Origin: Neolentinus lepideus HHB14362 ss-1
Taxonomy: Eukaryota; Basidiomycota; Agaricomycetes; Gloeophyllales; Gloeophyllaceae
Length of the DNA: 58,494 nt
Assembly: GCA_001632425.1 (NCBI GenBank)
Contig: KV425671.1
Span: 1 to 58,494 of the forward strand
Reading direction: 5' to 3'
The notes under the pieces are model-generated. The model saw nothing but the letters and a program-made list of their open reading frames with translations, had not been told where the DNA came from and ran no database searches. Made by a program: the position numbers and the translations under genes. Shown piece by piece: positions 12,110 to 22,379 of this stretch. Each line of letters begins with the position of its first letter. Within the stretch, counting starts at the first letter, position 1.

Positions 12110-12469
12110 TCACACGAAGCACTCGAGCGTATAGGGCGCGTTCTCGTTTCTCCCTGACAGAACCCTCCCCCACTTACCGTGGGAGTCGGGGATTGTGCGT
12201 CTGACTTGCAGGTGGCGTCTCTCTTGCATGTAGATCACTCCGCCCTCCACTCCATGCATGATATACGCCACCGATCTCGTATTTGTCGTCATTTTGTCCT
12301 TGCCTCGTATCAAAGCTGGAGGGCTTTCGTTCGGGCGTGGCATGGCACGTACCTTAAGATCAAATTGACCGCTGAACACTGAGACGTCCCCAATTTCACG
12401 CCCAATCCGGATTTTGTATCCTGGGCGGCCCGCTAGATCAACCAGAATCGGCCAGAGCTCGGTCTGCAA
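12110..12469 (-). CDS. Hypothetical 119-residue frame, possibly an exon
   Basis: This is an open frame on the minus strand starting with MQTELWPILVDLAG. It contains two plausible splice donors, GTACGTG after the 'QFDLK' residues and GTAAGT after 'PDSHG', so the real gene may be spliced. No domain is recognised. It sits just outside the minisatellite cluster. It could equally be chance. Confidence 0.25.
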   Translation of the reverse strand: MQTELWPILVDLAGRPGYKIRIGREIGDVSVFSGQFDLKVRAMPRPNESPPALIRGKDKMTTNTRSVAYIMHGVEGGVIYMQERRHLQVRRTIPDSHGKWGRVLSGRNENAPYTLECFV

Positions 12470-12619
12470 TCAGAATCGGCCAGAGCTCCTCCTGCTAGAA
12501 TCGGAATTCCCCACACAAACTTGGACCGCGCGTTGTGGGTATCTATCCGGACCTTGCCTCGATCAGAGCTGGCTGAATTCTCGTGTCTCTTTGAAACCCC
12601 ACGTCGTCAAAGCACTCGT

Positions 12620-12740
12620 ACTAGTAGAAGGATCTCACGTTAGCTACTCTGATGCACTCGTCAGCCATCGAGATACTCTGATACACCTGTTAGCCATCGA
12701 GATACTCTGATACACCTGTCGGCCGTGGAGAAACTCTGAC
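12620..12740. repeat. Minisatellite, ~33-bp unit, about 3 copies
   Basis: The unit GCCATCGAGATACTCTGATA followed by CACCTGTTA is repeated with small changes between the TAGCTACTCTGATGCACTCG copy and the GGCCGTGGAGAAACTCTGAC copy. Confidence 0.7.
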
Positions 12741-12777
12741 GACAGACCTCCTTCCTCGCCGAAGCGGATACCCAACT

Positions 12778-13003
12778 GCCCTGTGTCCAGTTCGAAAGCA
12801 TGAGGCCTGTGTCTGTGTCCAGTTCGAGAGCACGCCAGGCCTGTGTCTGTATCTAGTTTGAGAGCACGCCCTGTGTCTGTGTCTGATTCGAGAGCACGCC
12901 CTGTACCTGTCTCTGTACATGTCTAGTTCGAAATCATGCCCTGTGTCTGTGTCTAGGTTGAAAGCATGCCCTGTGTCTGTGTCCAGTTTGAGAGCAACGC
13001 TAT
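12778..13003. repeat. Minisatellite, ~30-40-bp unit, about 7 copies
   Basis: The core CCCTGTGTCTGTGTCCAG followed by TTCGAGAGCACG recurs seven times with point changes (TTCGAAAGCATG, TTTGAGAGCACG, GGTTGAAAGCATG) and one internal expansion near 12900. The minus frame through it simply translates the repeat. Confidence 0.85.
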
Positions 13004-13829
13004 GGCACATATACTGTCCAAAAATTCGAGTCGTGGTTTGACGTGAATTTATGCACAGGTTGGGTGGTTTTGGGTTGCGGTTGAGTGCAAGTTTGCGAAA
13101 TAGATGACATGTCGTTACACACATGTTTCCGGTGTCGGGCATGTTCCCGGCTCCGACAAGTTACCTCCAGCTTCATGTTGCCTATCTATGGTCAGGCGGG
13201 TGCATGATTTATGGTAGTACTCGAGCTCAGTGATAACATTCAAAAATCAATAAAATCAATAGAGGGAGAAGGGGGTCCTGAAGCCTGAGGCCTGAGTCAT
13301 CTGGTCCCCAGACCTTCCTCCATTTCCACGTCCCCAACCTCTCGAGATCAAGTCAGTTATGTCTGTACGTCCAGAGGCTACGATACAGCAGCCTGGCAGA
13401 GCCTAGAGGGGCCAGTCGCTACTGTGGCAGTATAAGAAACATACAGTATATCAGATGAATTAATATTACTAATTCCATAGGCAGACTGTAGTACATATGC
13501 TGTACTCGAGCCCTAGTCCTATCAGCCGAGTACCTATAGACAGTATTTAGCATCAAATCATAGCGAATTGAGTGGTCTGAGGAACACACAAGGTACGAGG
13601 GGAACATACACTGCAGCTGAGTAGACATGGAAGTCATGAGTAGTGGACATGCTAACGCCGAACAACATGCATCTCGGCGGCAAACTTGCAAGTTGTCAGC
13701 CTGTCCCAATCTGTGCACCTCACCAAGGTTGAATTTTTTGGACAGTATATCGCCCATACAATGCACGTTTCCGGGTCCTGGTTCGCTTTATCTCTATTAG
13801 TATCTGTACGAGCATGGCGACTGTCATCC

Positions 13830-13990
13830 GTTTTAATCCTGACGACTGGCAATCCCGTTTTGATGCTGACGACTGACAACCCCGTTTTGATGCTGACGAC
13901 TGACGACCCTTTTGATGCTGACGACTGACAATCCCATTCTGATCTTGACGACTCCTGTTTGATCTTGACGACAGACGACAGCTCGCGCCT
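13830..13990. repeat. Minisatellite, ~30-bp unit, about 6 copies
   Basis: The core TTTTGATGCTGACGACTGAC is repeated with variable AACCCCG or GACCC linkers and decays to TGATCTTGACGAC copies at its 3' end. Confidence 0.85.
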
Positions 13991-14024
13991 TCTGGGTCAA
14001 ACGGCAGATCTCGCTCACTGCCCA

Positions 14025-14255
14025 ATACTGGCTTCGTTAAGCATCGTACCTCCCGGCTTCGTTAAGCGTCGTACCTCCTGGCTTCGTTAGGTATCGTAAC
14101 CACTTGCTCACTGCCCAATACTAGCTTCGTTAGGTTTGACTCTCCGTGATGTTCGAGGTAGTTTGAAGTTTGACTCTCCCTATCACGATGTTCGAGGTGT
14201 TTGACTCTCCCTATCACGATGCTCGAGGTATTTGACTCTTCGTGATGCTCGAGGG
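14025..14255. repeat. Two adjoining minisatellites (GGCTTCGTTA- and GTTTGACTCT-based)
   Basis: First comes CTTCGTTAAGCATCGTACCT-type repetition (about 14029-14130). Then follows TTTGACTCTCCCTATCACGA plus TGTTCGAGGT, repeated four times (about 14135-14255). Their units are unrelated but abut directly, and the phrase CACTGCCCAATACT occurs at both ends of the first block. Confidence 0.75.
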
Positions 14256-14344
14256 AGGGGCCCGGATCGTGGACATATCCGCGCAAATTAACCCGCTGGT
14301 GCCCTGCGAATCGCGGAGGGTGGACTCGCCCGGGCTCGCTTCCT

Positions 14345-14685
14345 CTCATTCCAGGCAGGCTATTCTTCCCGTTCTCGTTTCAAGCAGACCATTCTGGTCA
14401 TTCTCGTTTCAAGCAGGCCATTCATCTCATTCCAGACAGTCCCTTCCTCTCGTTCTCGTTTCGAGCAGACCATTCCTCTTATTCCAGACAGACTATTCCT
14501 CTCGTTTTAAGCAGGCTTTTCCTCTTATTCCAAACAGGCCCTTCCTCTTATTCCAGACAGACCCTTCCTCTCATTTCAAGCAGACCATTCCTCTTATTCC
14601 AGACAGGCTCTTCCTCTTTCCAAACAGGCTCTTCCTCTTATTCTAGACAGGCTCTTCCTCTCGTTCCAAGCAGACACTTTTATGA
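14345..14685. repeat. Minisatellite, ~26-27-bp unit, about 12 copies
   Basis: The core TTCCTCTTATTCCAGACAGG alternates with TTCCTCTCGTTTCAAGCAGA-type copies. It is strongly pyrimidine-biased on the plus strand. The plus frame at 14242-14646 is a translation of this array and is not a gene. Confidence 0.85.
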
Positions 14686-14689
14686 AGGT

Positions 14690-16130
14690 CTTCGCCAAAC
14701 AGCCCCTTTCATGAAAGTCTTCGCCGCCGTTAATGGTCTAATATCCTCGCGTTTCGGGCTCCTTGATTCGGTATGATCTTTCTGTATCCAAGCAGCGCCC
14801 CGCGAGCTAAAGTACTCTTAAATGACCTGCGGATAGGCACGTATCTCCAAGCTTGAGTGCGCAGACGAGCGCAGACTATGACGATGTTTGGCACAAACAT
14901 GAGGTGTGCGAATCTCTGTATACGTCCTTGCAACACGGAAGCAGGCGATCCGAGTCGCGTGTTTGAGATCCTGGTCAGCACGCCATTCGGTTCCATTACT
15001 GCTGTCCCGGACCTGTTGACACGATCTCGAATCTCGACGCTACGTGCAAGTCAGGGCTGTCGACGTTGTGCAGATGGACCTGGCGCCCATGGATTGTCCC
15101 AGCCTCCCCCTCGTCACCTAAACTTTCCGGATCCCAATATTAATGTGCTACGATGCGCAGCGAGTTGGGACATTAATCTCTGTGTGCAGTAACTGTAGTG
15201 GCGTCTTGCACCAGGGAGCTGCGATCCGCATGTGTTGCTGCTACAGAAGATCGTACGGCGGACGCTGGGTGCAACGCAATCTCGGAGCCGCTGGTAAGAT
15301 GCACACCCGCCTGCAGGAAGTCCCCCTTCCTTGATCCCCAGACCGCGATCAACGCGCCCCTCTTGGCCCTGTCAAAAAGAGTAGCTGCCCCGCCCTGGCC
15401 GCGTACACCCCCAGAACTAGCTAGTGCGTCCGCGGCATGAACGAGAACGAGGATAGTCGCCATGCGCACCGACGGCCCTTCGTGTTTTACTTCCACGAAA
15501 AGCAGTCCGCATGCCCTCGACCTCTACTTCTACCCTCGACCCCTTCCTCCTCGGACCTCCCGAACACGTCAAGGCCACCCCACCCACCCGCTGGACAGTT
15601 CTGATGCGCCAAGTTTCCGGGTCGCGGAACAGAGACGGGAGCTCGCCCTCCCCTACACAAGTGTGCCATCACAACCTCGCCTTATCCGCACCAGTGAGAC
15701 ACAATATTACAAGCTACCCTAGTTTAGCTCCGCTCTTTCTCTTTCTGGAAGCGTAGCCTCTTTCCGTAAACCCAGTTCCTCTCCAAATGCAGTCTCAAAC
15801 GAAGCCCCTCCACAATCCCAGTCCCAGTCCCTCCTCAACCCCATCCCAAAACCCAGTCCCTCTCCTCAACCCCCTCCCTTCCTCCCCGGACCCAACCCCC
15901 TTATATCCGCCACCCAAATCCAACACACCGACCTGGACCGAGACCGCACACAAAAATTAAAATTAAAATAACCACGATCGCATAAACTTTGCCTTCTCTT
16001 CTCTTCTCCCTCCCCACTTCTCCCTTCCCGCATCGAAATAGCTGTATGCGTCTTCCCGCATCGAAACTAGTTTCGCCCAAACCCGATGCCGTCAATGCCC
16101 GATCCGAAACCGAAACCAGCACAAGGGATC
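14690..16130. other. No gene recognised; pyrimidine-rich second half
   Basis: The minus frame 15173-15496 and the plus frame 15462-15722 are open but have no domain. From about 15500 the plus strand is very C/T-rich with CCCAGTCCCT-type short repeats. I see no reliable gene. Confidence 0.35.
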
Positions 16131-16139
16131 GTTCTAAAT

Positions 16140-16560
16140 TACAAAGTTACGTGAGAATTCGAAGGCTCTCGTGCTAAAATTACAAAGTCTTACGAGGGCT
16201 CACCCAAAATTAAAATGACTACAAGCGCTCACTCTAATATTACAGGAGCTGAAGCGCCCACTCCAAATTACAATGACACACTTCTCAATTACGAGGACTC
16301 GCTCTAAAATTACAGAGGCTGAAGCGCCCACTCCAAATTACAATGACACTTCTCAATTACGAGCACTCACTCTAAAATTACAGGGCCTGAAGCGCCCACT
16401 CCAAATTACAATGACACACTTCTCAATCACAAGGACTCCTCTAAAATGAACCAAATTTACAGGGGCTGAAGCGCTCGTCCTAAATTACTGGGTCTCTCCT
16501 AAATGACAAGGGCTCAGTCCAGATCGAAATGTACCTCACAAGGGCTCACTCCAAATCTAT
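16140..16560. repeat. Minisatellite with ~70-80-bp unit built on TCTAAAATTACA
   Basis: The unit reads CTCTAAAATTACAG-GGCTGAAGCGCCCACT-CCAAATTACAATGACAC-TTCTCAATTACGAG. It appears in about three well-kept copies (16225-16450), flanked by shorter decayed pieces back to 16140 and forward to 16560. It lies about 0.9 kb past the 3' end of the TEA-factor gene. Confidence 0.8.
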
Positions 16561-17434
16561 AATCCCTTACTCTAAAATAAAATTCCAATTCCTCGCTCCA
16601 AAACTAAAACACTCACTCCAAATCCACCCCATCTCGAGCACATCCATCTATTGGGTATCATATCAAAAGCGCCCAAGACTCCATTACTAATTACCTGCAC
16701 TATACGCTATTAATCCAAGAATACCGGAGGCTCTCCGAAAAGCACTACTCTCGAAACACTACTCCGAAACACATTCTCCTCCAAAGCACACTACTCCCCA
16801 AACTAGCACCCCCTCGAAACAAGCACTAAACGTTAGCCTACCACGCCAAATCAAACCAGAAAACTCTATGAAAGCGAGTGCGGTAAGAGAAAAAAGAAAA
16901 AAGGTAGCCAGACTATAATAAAGAAAAAACGCAGCCAGACTATAATAAAGAAAAAAGTAGCCAGACTACAGTAAGGAAAAAACGCAGCCAGGACGCATAA
17001 AAAAGTCCGATCCAGTAATAGGACCACTGTGCGAGGCTAAAACTATGGGGTATGATATGATATGGACGAACGGACGGACTAGTAAAACAGGTATACCGAA
17101 AACATCGAGTGTAGGAGGGATGCATGCAAGAGTGGACGAAAAACGGAGAAAAAAAACTGATACAAGACACTGAGACGCAGCAAAACAACAAGACGACGAC
17201 GACAGAAATCGAAGTTACACAGTTAAAAAAATATAGAGCAAGCATACGATGATGACGAAGCCTAGATCCAAAAAATACATTCTTGATATGTTCCGTTCTG
17301 TTCTGTTCTCGTCTTCTTCGGCAGAGTTGAGCTGGGGGCATCTTCTTCACCAGATCAGGAGGGCGTCTTCTTCACCGCAGCTGGTAGGGCCTCTTCTCCA
17401 CCCCAGCAGTCATCATCTCCCTCACCCATCTCCC
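16561..17434. other. 3' flank of the TEA-factor gene; A-rich short repeats
   Basis: The segment 16885-16990 holds four GTAGCCAGACTATAATAAAG-type copies (~30 bp). The rest is low-complexity. No gene is seen. Part may be the 3' untranslated region of the neighbour. Confidence 0.4.
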
Positions 17435-19196
17435 TCACCGCAACATCGCCTCCAACTCATTCGCAGGAAACACGTACCCACCCCCCTTCTCCTGCTCACC
17501 AAACGGGTACGCATACCCCCCCACCCCCTCCCACCCCACCTGCGCAAACACCCCACCATCCCGCCCGCCCGCAAACACCCCAACATCATGATCCCGCCCG
17601 CACACCCCAACATCATGATCCCGCCCGCACACCCCAACACCATGCTCCCCCCCACCCGCACCCGCAAACATATCCACAGGCGTCACCGGCGCCGACCAAC
17701 TGGAGAGCGCCTCCTTCCCAGCATCGAGCATCAGCGGGGGCATATCGCCCATGTCGCTCTGCGAAGACAAGCTCCCCATCTCACCCTGCGACCCCGCCAA
17801 TATTCTATCCAGCGCAGCCTGGTCGTACCCACCGACACCCCCCGCCTCACCACCCTCCATCCCAAAACTAAACGCAAAGCTCTGCTCCTCCTCCTCAAAA
17901 TAACTCGACGCAGAGCTCGACGTCGACGGCTACATTCCCAACATCATCAGCACGGCACACGTAATAAAAGACGGAAGAAGCTCACCCGTCGGTCGCCAAG
18001 CCCGGCAGCCCACAAATCCGAGTCAGGCCCGATGCTGCCACTAGTCCCAGAAGCCGATTGATGGTAGACAAACTGGTAGCGCATCGCCAAGACCACGGCC
18101 TTTTCGCCCTCGCCCTCCGACGAGGACGGTGACGGGGAGCGCGAGGGTAGCCGCAGGTCCTCCGGCGACGCCGGCGTCTTCTTCTCGCTCTTGACAATCT
18201 CCTGCGTGATCTTATACTGCGTCGGGTCTACCAAACCACGCCCAGCACCAATCAGCTACCTCATAAATTTGAGGGTGCTAGGGGCCACCCACCAGAGCTC
18301 GCACACAGCCGCTCCCAAAACGCCGGCACCAGCATCGTGCTGTACAAGTACCTCTCCGTCCCTCCCCCGCCCTCGCCCTCTGCAGCGAGCTTCTTCACCA
18401 GGCGCAGCCCCGTCTGCTCGCGGTGCACCTCGCCCTGCGCGCCGCGCACGACAAACGCGCTCGCGTACCCAAACGGCGCGTCCTCCTCGGGGCCCGGGAG
18501 CGGGCAGTGGCTCACGAACGTGAGCGTGTTGTCGATCTGCCTGATGGGCCGCGCGCCGCCAGAGGACGGGGAGGAGAGCGGCGAGGGGGACGCGTGCGGG
18601 GAGGAGGGAGGGCGGAGGATGGGTATATTGACTATGGTGGTTTCAAAGGCCTCTGGGGACTTGGCGTCGGGCTCGGAGGAAGGTGGTCTGGGGTGTGGGG
18701 TAGTGATGGGCGGGGACCGATCAGAAAGCAGCTTTAGGACTGGAAAATAGATGTCAGTGTGTATTGCGACTGGTGCTTTAAAAACTTACCCTGCTTCCCT
18801 CCACGCGTGTCCCTCAGCTGCTGGAGCCGGCTGCCGACCTGTTTCGGTGTGCGGCGCTTGCCTGTGGTATTGTAAATGTGCTCCGAGATGAATCTGTTGC
18901 GCATGGGGAACCGCCCGCCGCCCAGAGCCGACACTCGAAGGCCCTCTGTCTGTCTGTACTTTTGCAGGCCTGGCAGGGCATGAGATGATGAGCCGACGCG
19001 TGTCAATGTGCGCACCTTCGATGAGGGCGCCCTCGAGGTAGGGGGGCCATACTGCCTCGCTTTTGCCTCTGATTGTTTTCCAGCTCTTGCGCCCGTTGAC
19101 GATGGCGTGGAGGGCGCTCTGTGCGAGCTCTGCCGAGTCTGGCTGTGCGTCGACGTCGATGGGGACAGCGGGGTCGGGGGCGGGGTGGAAGGCCAT
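17435..19196 (-). CDS. TEA/ATTS-domain transcription factor
   Basis: Five exons (19016-19196, 18790-18969, 18293-18739, 17986-18227, 17435-17929) with GT...AG introns of about 50-66 bp give 1,545 nt, 514 residues, all phases closing. Residues ~46-118 form a TEA DNA-binding domain: EAVWPPYLEGALIEGL, QKYRQ, then GGRFPMRNRFISEHIY, TGKRRTPKQVGSRLQQLRD. This is the family of TEAD, Tec1 and AbaA. The rest has Ser/Pro-rich spacers and a conserved-looking middle segment, TLTFVSHCPLPG to RYLYSTMLVPAFWERL, which may be a cofactor-binding region. The C-terminus is Gly-rich and holds a degenerate repeat based on GRDHDVGV. It probably acts in the nucleus on developmental or cell-wall genes, by analogy with relatives. 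An upstream in-frame ATG was not seen; the 19225 start lies in another frame. Confidence 0.88.
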
Positions 19197-22100
19197 GGGG
19201 GAGTCGGGATGGGTGGGTGGGCCATTGGAGGGAGGTAATTCTTATAGGAAAAAGGCGGGCACGGGATCGGTGGATCGCCGGAGTGTGAAAATCAGTTTGG
19301 CTGGTTCAGTTTCGGGCTGGAGAACGGATCTTCGGTGGAAGCCTTGTCAAGAAGCAGCTGGGACGCCGGACGGTAATTAACCTGCGCCTGCAAAAGTTAA
19401 ATTCGAGAAGGTAAATGTAAATTGAAAAAGGTAAATTCACTCGGGCGGTAAACTCGAGATAATATCCCGAGATTTCTGAGATGGTCGCAGCTGTTTCAGG
19501 CAATCGACTCTGGGGACTCAGGACTCTGGCATCGATCCGAATAACAGACAGGGCTATCCCAAACTCAGCGGCCATGCGTCTTCCGTCATACTGGAATCTC
19601 GCGATCTAGAGCCCGAAGTCTTCTGATATATGACATTTCCACAAACAAGGTTTCAAGGTATTTTACCCTTCCCACGCCCCGGCCCAGCCCGGATTCCCAC
19701 GACCGCGACGCCTATGGGCATACGCGTGCCGAACAGACCCCCCCGTAGCCACCGCCCACTGACACTGACACTCGGTGCGGCGGGCACGGATATGGCACCG
19801 CCTGGCGTATAACGCCTAACCGCTCTTTCAGGCAAGCACGATCCAGGCCGTGGTCGCCCGCCTTTCGCCCTCGAGATCAACATGCGCGATACACGCTTGG
19901 ACCAAGATGTCCTGGCAGATCGTTCCGAACGCGGGGCTTGCACAGTCCCCAGAGCGGTGCACTTGACATTGCATTTATCACCAGAATCGTCGGGCGGATG
20001 GCCTCCCGACATACGGAAACACAGCCGCCCACGGAGGCAGTTGGAAGCAGCAGGGTCTGTGCAGGATCGAATAAATACGAGAACAATGTCAGAAAAAGTT
20101 TATTTGTCCGTTGGAAGCGGTCGACGACTCGAGGCGGCAATCGCGAATCTGACAAGGTGGCCACCCGTCGCTTAGTCACCGCTTCTCCATAATGAAAGAA
20201 GCCCGGAGCCTCGGCCCGGCAGATTCGTGATCTCGTAACCCGCATCGAACTTATCGGGCGATATATATTATATTCCCCACTGCAGATCGACGGATCGACC
20301 ATAACCCGCAGCCACACCGATGACGCTCTGTGGCAACAACACAGCCGGCGGCACGAGGCTACCGACCTCCCAATAACGGCGAGCGTCCTCCCCCGCGGCA
20401 TCATGATCGGAGATGCGTTACCAGATCACGCACAGTATGCGTCCGTGACACCATGCACGGAAGCCTGGAATGAGGCTACCGACCGCATACGGCGCGCTCT
20501 GCTCTCCTGCCAAGTACACCATCTTGAATGGAACGGCATAAACGTCCGTTGGGCTACTGTGCGGACGAAATCAGAATGGACGGGCGTACCCAATCCACAC
20601 AACCCCCCATTCGGTACATGCTCTGCGGAAAAAGTGCGTCCGCGCTATTTGTGCGCAAAGCCCGTTCGCAGTCTCGGAGATACGCCGCGGGCACAGGTGG
20701 CTGTGCGACTATCACTAGCTCGTCGATCCCTCTCTCGGCTGCCTATCCTACTCCTACTCTCGACTGCCGATCCTACTCTTGCTATCCTATCCTCGCTGCG
20801 GCAACGACGACGACCGTGCCAACGTCAACGTGAGTTGCCCTGGACGAATCACGATGAATGTTGATAGCAATGTACAAGCTGACATCATAGGCACGCAGAC
20901 ATCTATGGGACACTGCAGATCTGCACGAAAAGAGCGACTACTGCTAAACGTCCAGAAAAAGCGACCTGCTGCTAAAAGCCCAGAAAGAGCGACTACTGCT
21001 ATAAAAGTGCACAAAGACAACCACCCGTCTTCGAAATGGCTGTCAGGTAGACTAGTGGGCCGACTTCTGCCGCGCCGATGCGTCGAATAAAGGCATATCG
21101 CTGACTGGGAACGGCGATGTGCCACTCACTAGGAACGACCCACACGCCCATTGCAGATCGTTCTTGAAACAGCCCGTGCCGCTCCATCATCATCGAAGAC
21201 AGTATTACTAGTCAGCGCGAAGGGCCGCTTACCGAGAGATGGGCCTGCCGCTCGACGGGAAAGGGCTGTCACTCGACGGGAAAGGGCTGCCACTCGACGC
21301 AAAAGGCCTATCTACGGCAGAAATTCCTGCTGGGTAGGATGGACCACGACGCATTGGTCAGCGGGCCTTTGAGAGCGCCGCGTCGTCGTTGGCTGTTCCA
21401 TTACACCACCCGCGTCGTCGTGCATTCCCTTCCCGTGCTACACATCCGAGTCATTGGGTTGTGAAATGAGCCGCGTCGTCGTGTATTCCATTCCGGTGAT
21501 ACACATTATTATTATTATTTGGATAGCAGATCGGTCGTGGATTTTGAAACACGGCACAGCGATCCCGCCCGAGCTGCTTATCGGAGGTGTACATCGAAAG
21601 GACGCTGAGATCGTGGCACGCCTCCGCCGAACACACCGTCGCGCACTCCCCGCATCGTCGTGTATTCCATCCCGGTGCTACACATTATTATTATTGGGAC
21701 GGCGAATCGGCTGTGTCGGGATGACAGATTGGTTGTGGAAAGCCTCAAGTCGAACTTGCCGTGCGTCGCGATGAGGTGTCCACCGAAAGCCAGACTCGCG
21801 ATGAGGTTTCCCCCGAAAGTCAGGGGCACAGTGATCCCGCCCGAGCTGCAGGGCACATCGCTGCGGACGCAGAGGTTGTGGCGCGCCGCTACTACACTAA
21901 CGTCAGAGTAGCTTGTTCAACACCGTACGCGGGGCTACGTATTTCACTGATGTGCTGTTCGGGAGAGAGGGCGCGGAACGACAGCCTGGGGTGATGGCCT
22001 GCCGCCACCTGAATTATAAAATACAATATTAACTTGCATCATCAGGCCTTCCCGCTCACTGTGAAAGAAAGTATCAGTGATGGACCGGACTCGAGAATAG

Positions 22101-22379
22101 AGTGGGTCGAGCCGCGATACGACTGTTTCCCTTGACCTTGAACATTAGGCAGTCGCAGACATCCGCAATCGACGAATCCCCCTCAAATTGAACTTTGCCC
22201 TAGGGAGCCAGGAGCACATTGGACTATATTATATCTAATCTTTGAAAAGTGGCATACCCAATGCCAATTTGCATCCGTACCTGTGGTCCTAGTTTTGCCC
22301 CGGAGGCGTGCGCTCATACCAGAACCTCCTTAGCTTTGCGCCTGACATCGGAGCTGACCGAGAAAACGCACTTGTAAAC
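19197..22379. other. Gene-poor stretch with small local duplications
   Basis: No gene is recognised. Local repeats are AGAGCGACTACTGCTA (three copies, 20930-21005), CGACGGGAAAGGGCTG (three copies, 21245-21305), and a ~181-bp duplicated block in which CGTCGTGTATTCCATTCCGG plus TACACATTATTATT occurs at about 21473 and 21654, with a shorter copy at 21415. GATCCCGCCCGAGCTGC recurs at 21562 and 21834. The long overlapping frames (for example 19877-20404 minus, 20403-20864 plus) show no domain. Confidence 0.4.

Noticed and set aside
12778..13003. Possible CRISPR-like regular repeats
   Set aside because: Units vary throughout with no conserved repeat/variable spacer alternation, and the genome is eukaryotic; these are minisatellites.
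14242..14646. 134-residue plus-strand frame
   Set aside because: The sequence is a translated 26-27-bp minisatellite (repeated SSHS/FLLFQT peptides).
15173..15496. 107-residue minus-strand frame with a hydrophobic start
   Set aside because: No recognisable family and an unconvincing start context; not enough to call a gene.
17249..18061. 270-residue plus-strand frame, very rich in Arg, Pro and His
   Set aside because: It is the antisense shadow of the last TEA-factor exons, whose frame, splice sites and domain are coherent on the minus strand.
19877..20404. 175-residue minus-strand frame
   Set aside because: No domain, no supporting splice signals, and other strand frames overlap it with equal length; likely chance.
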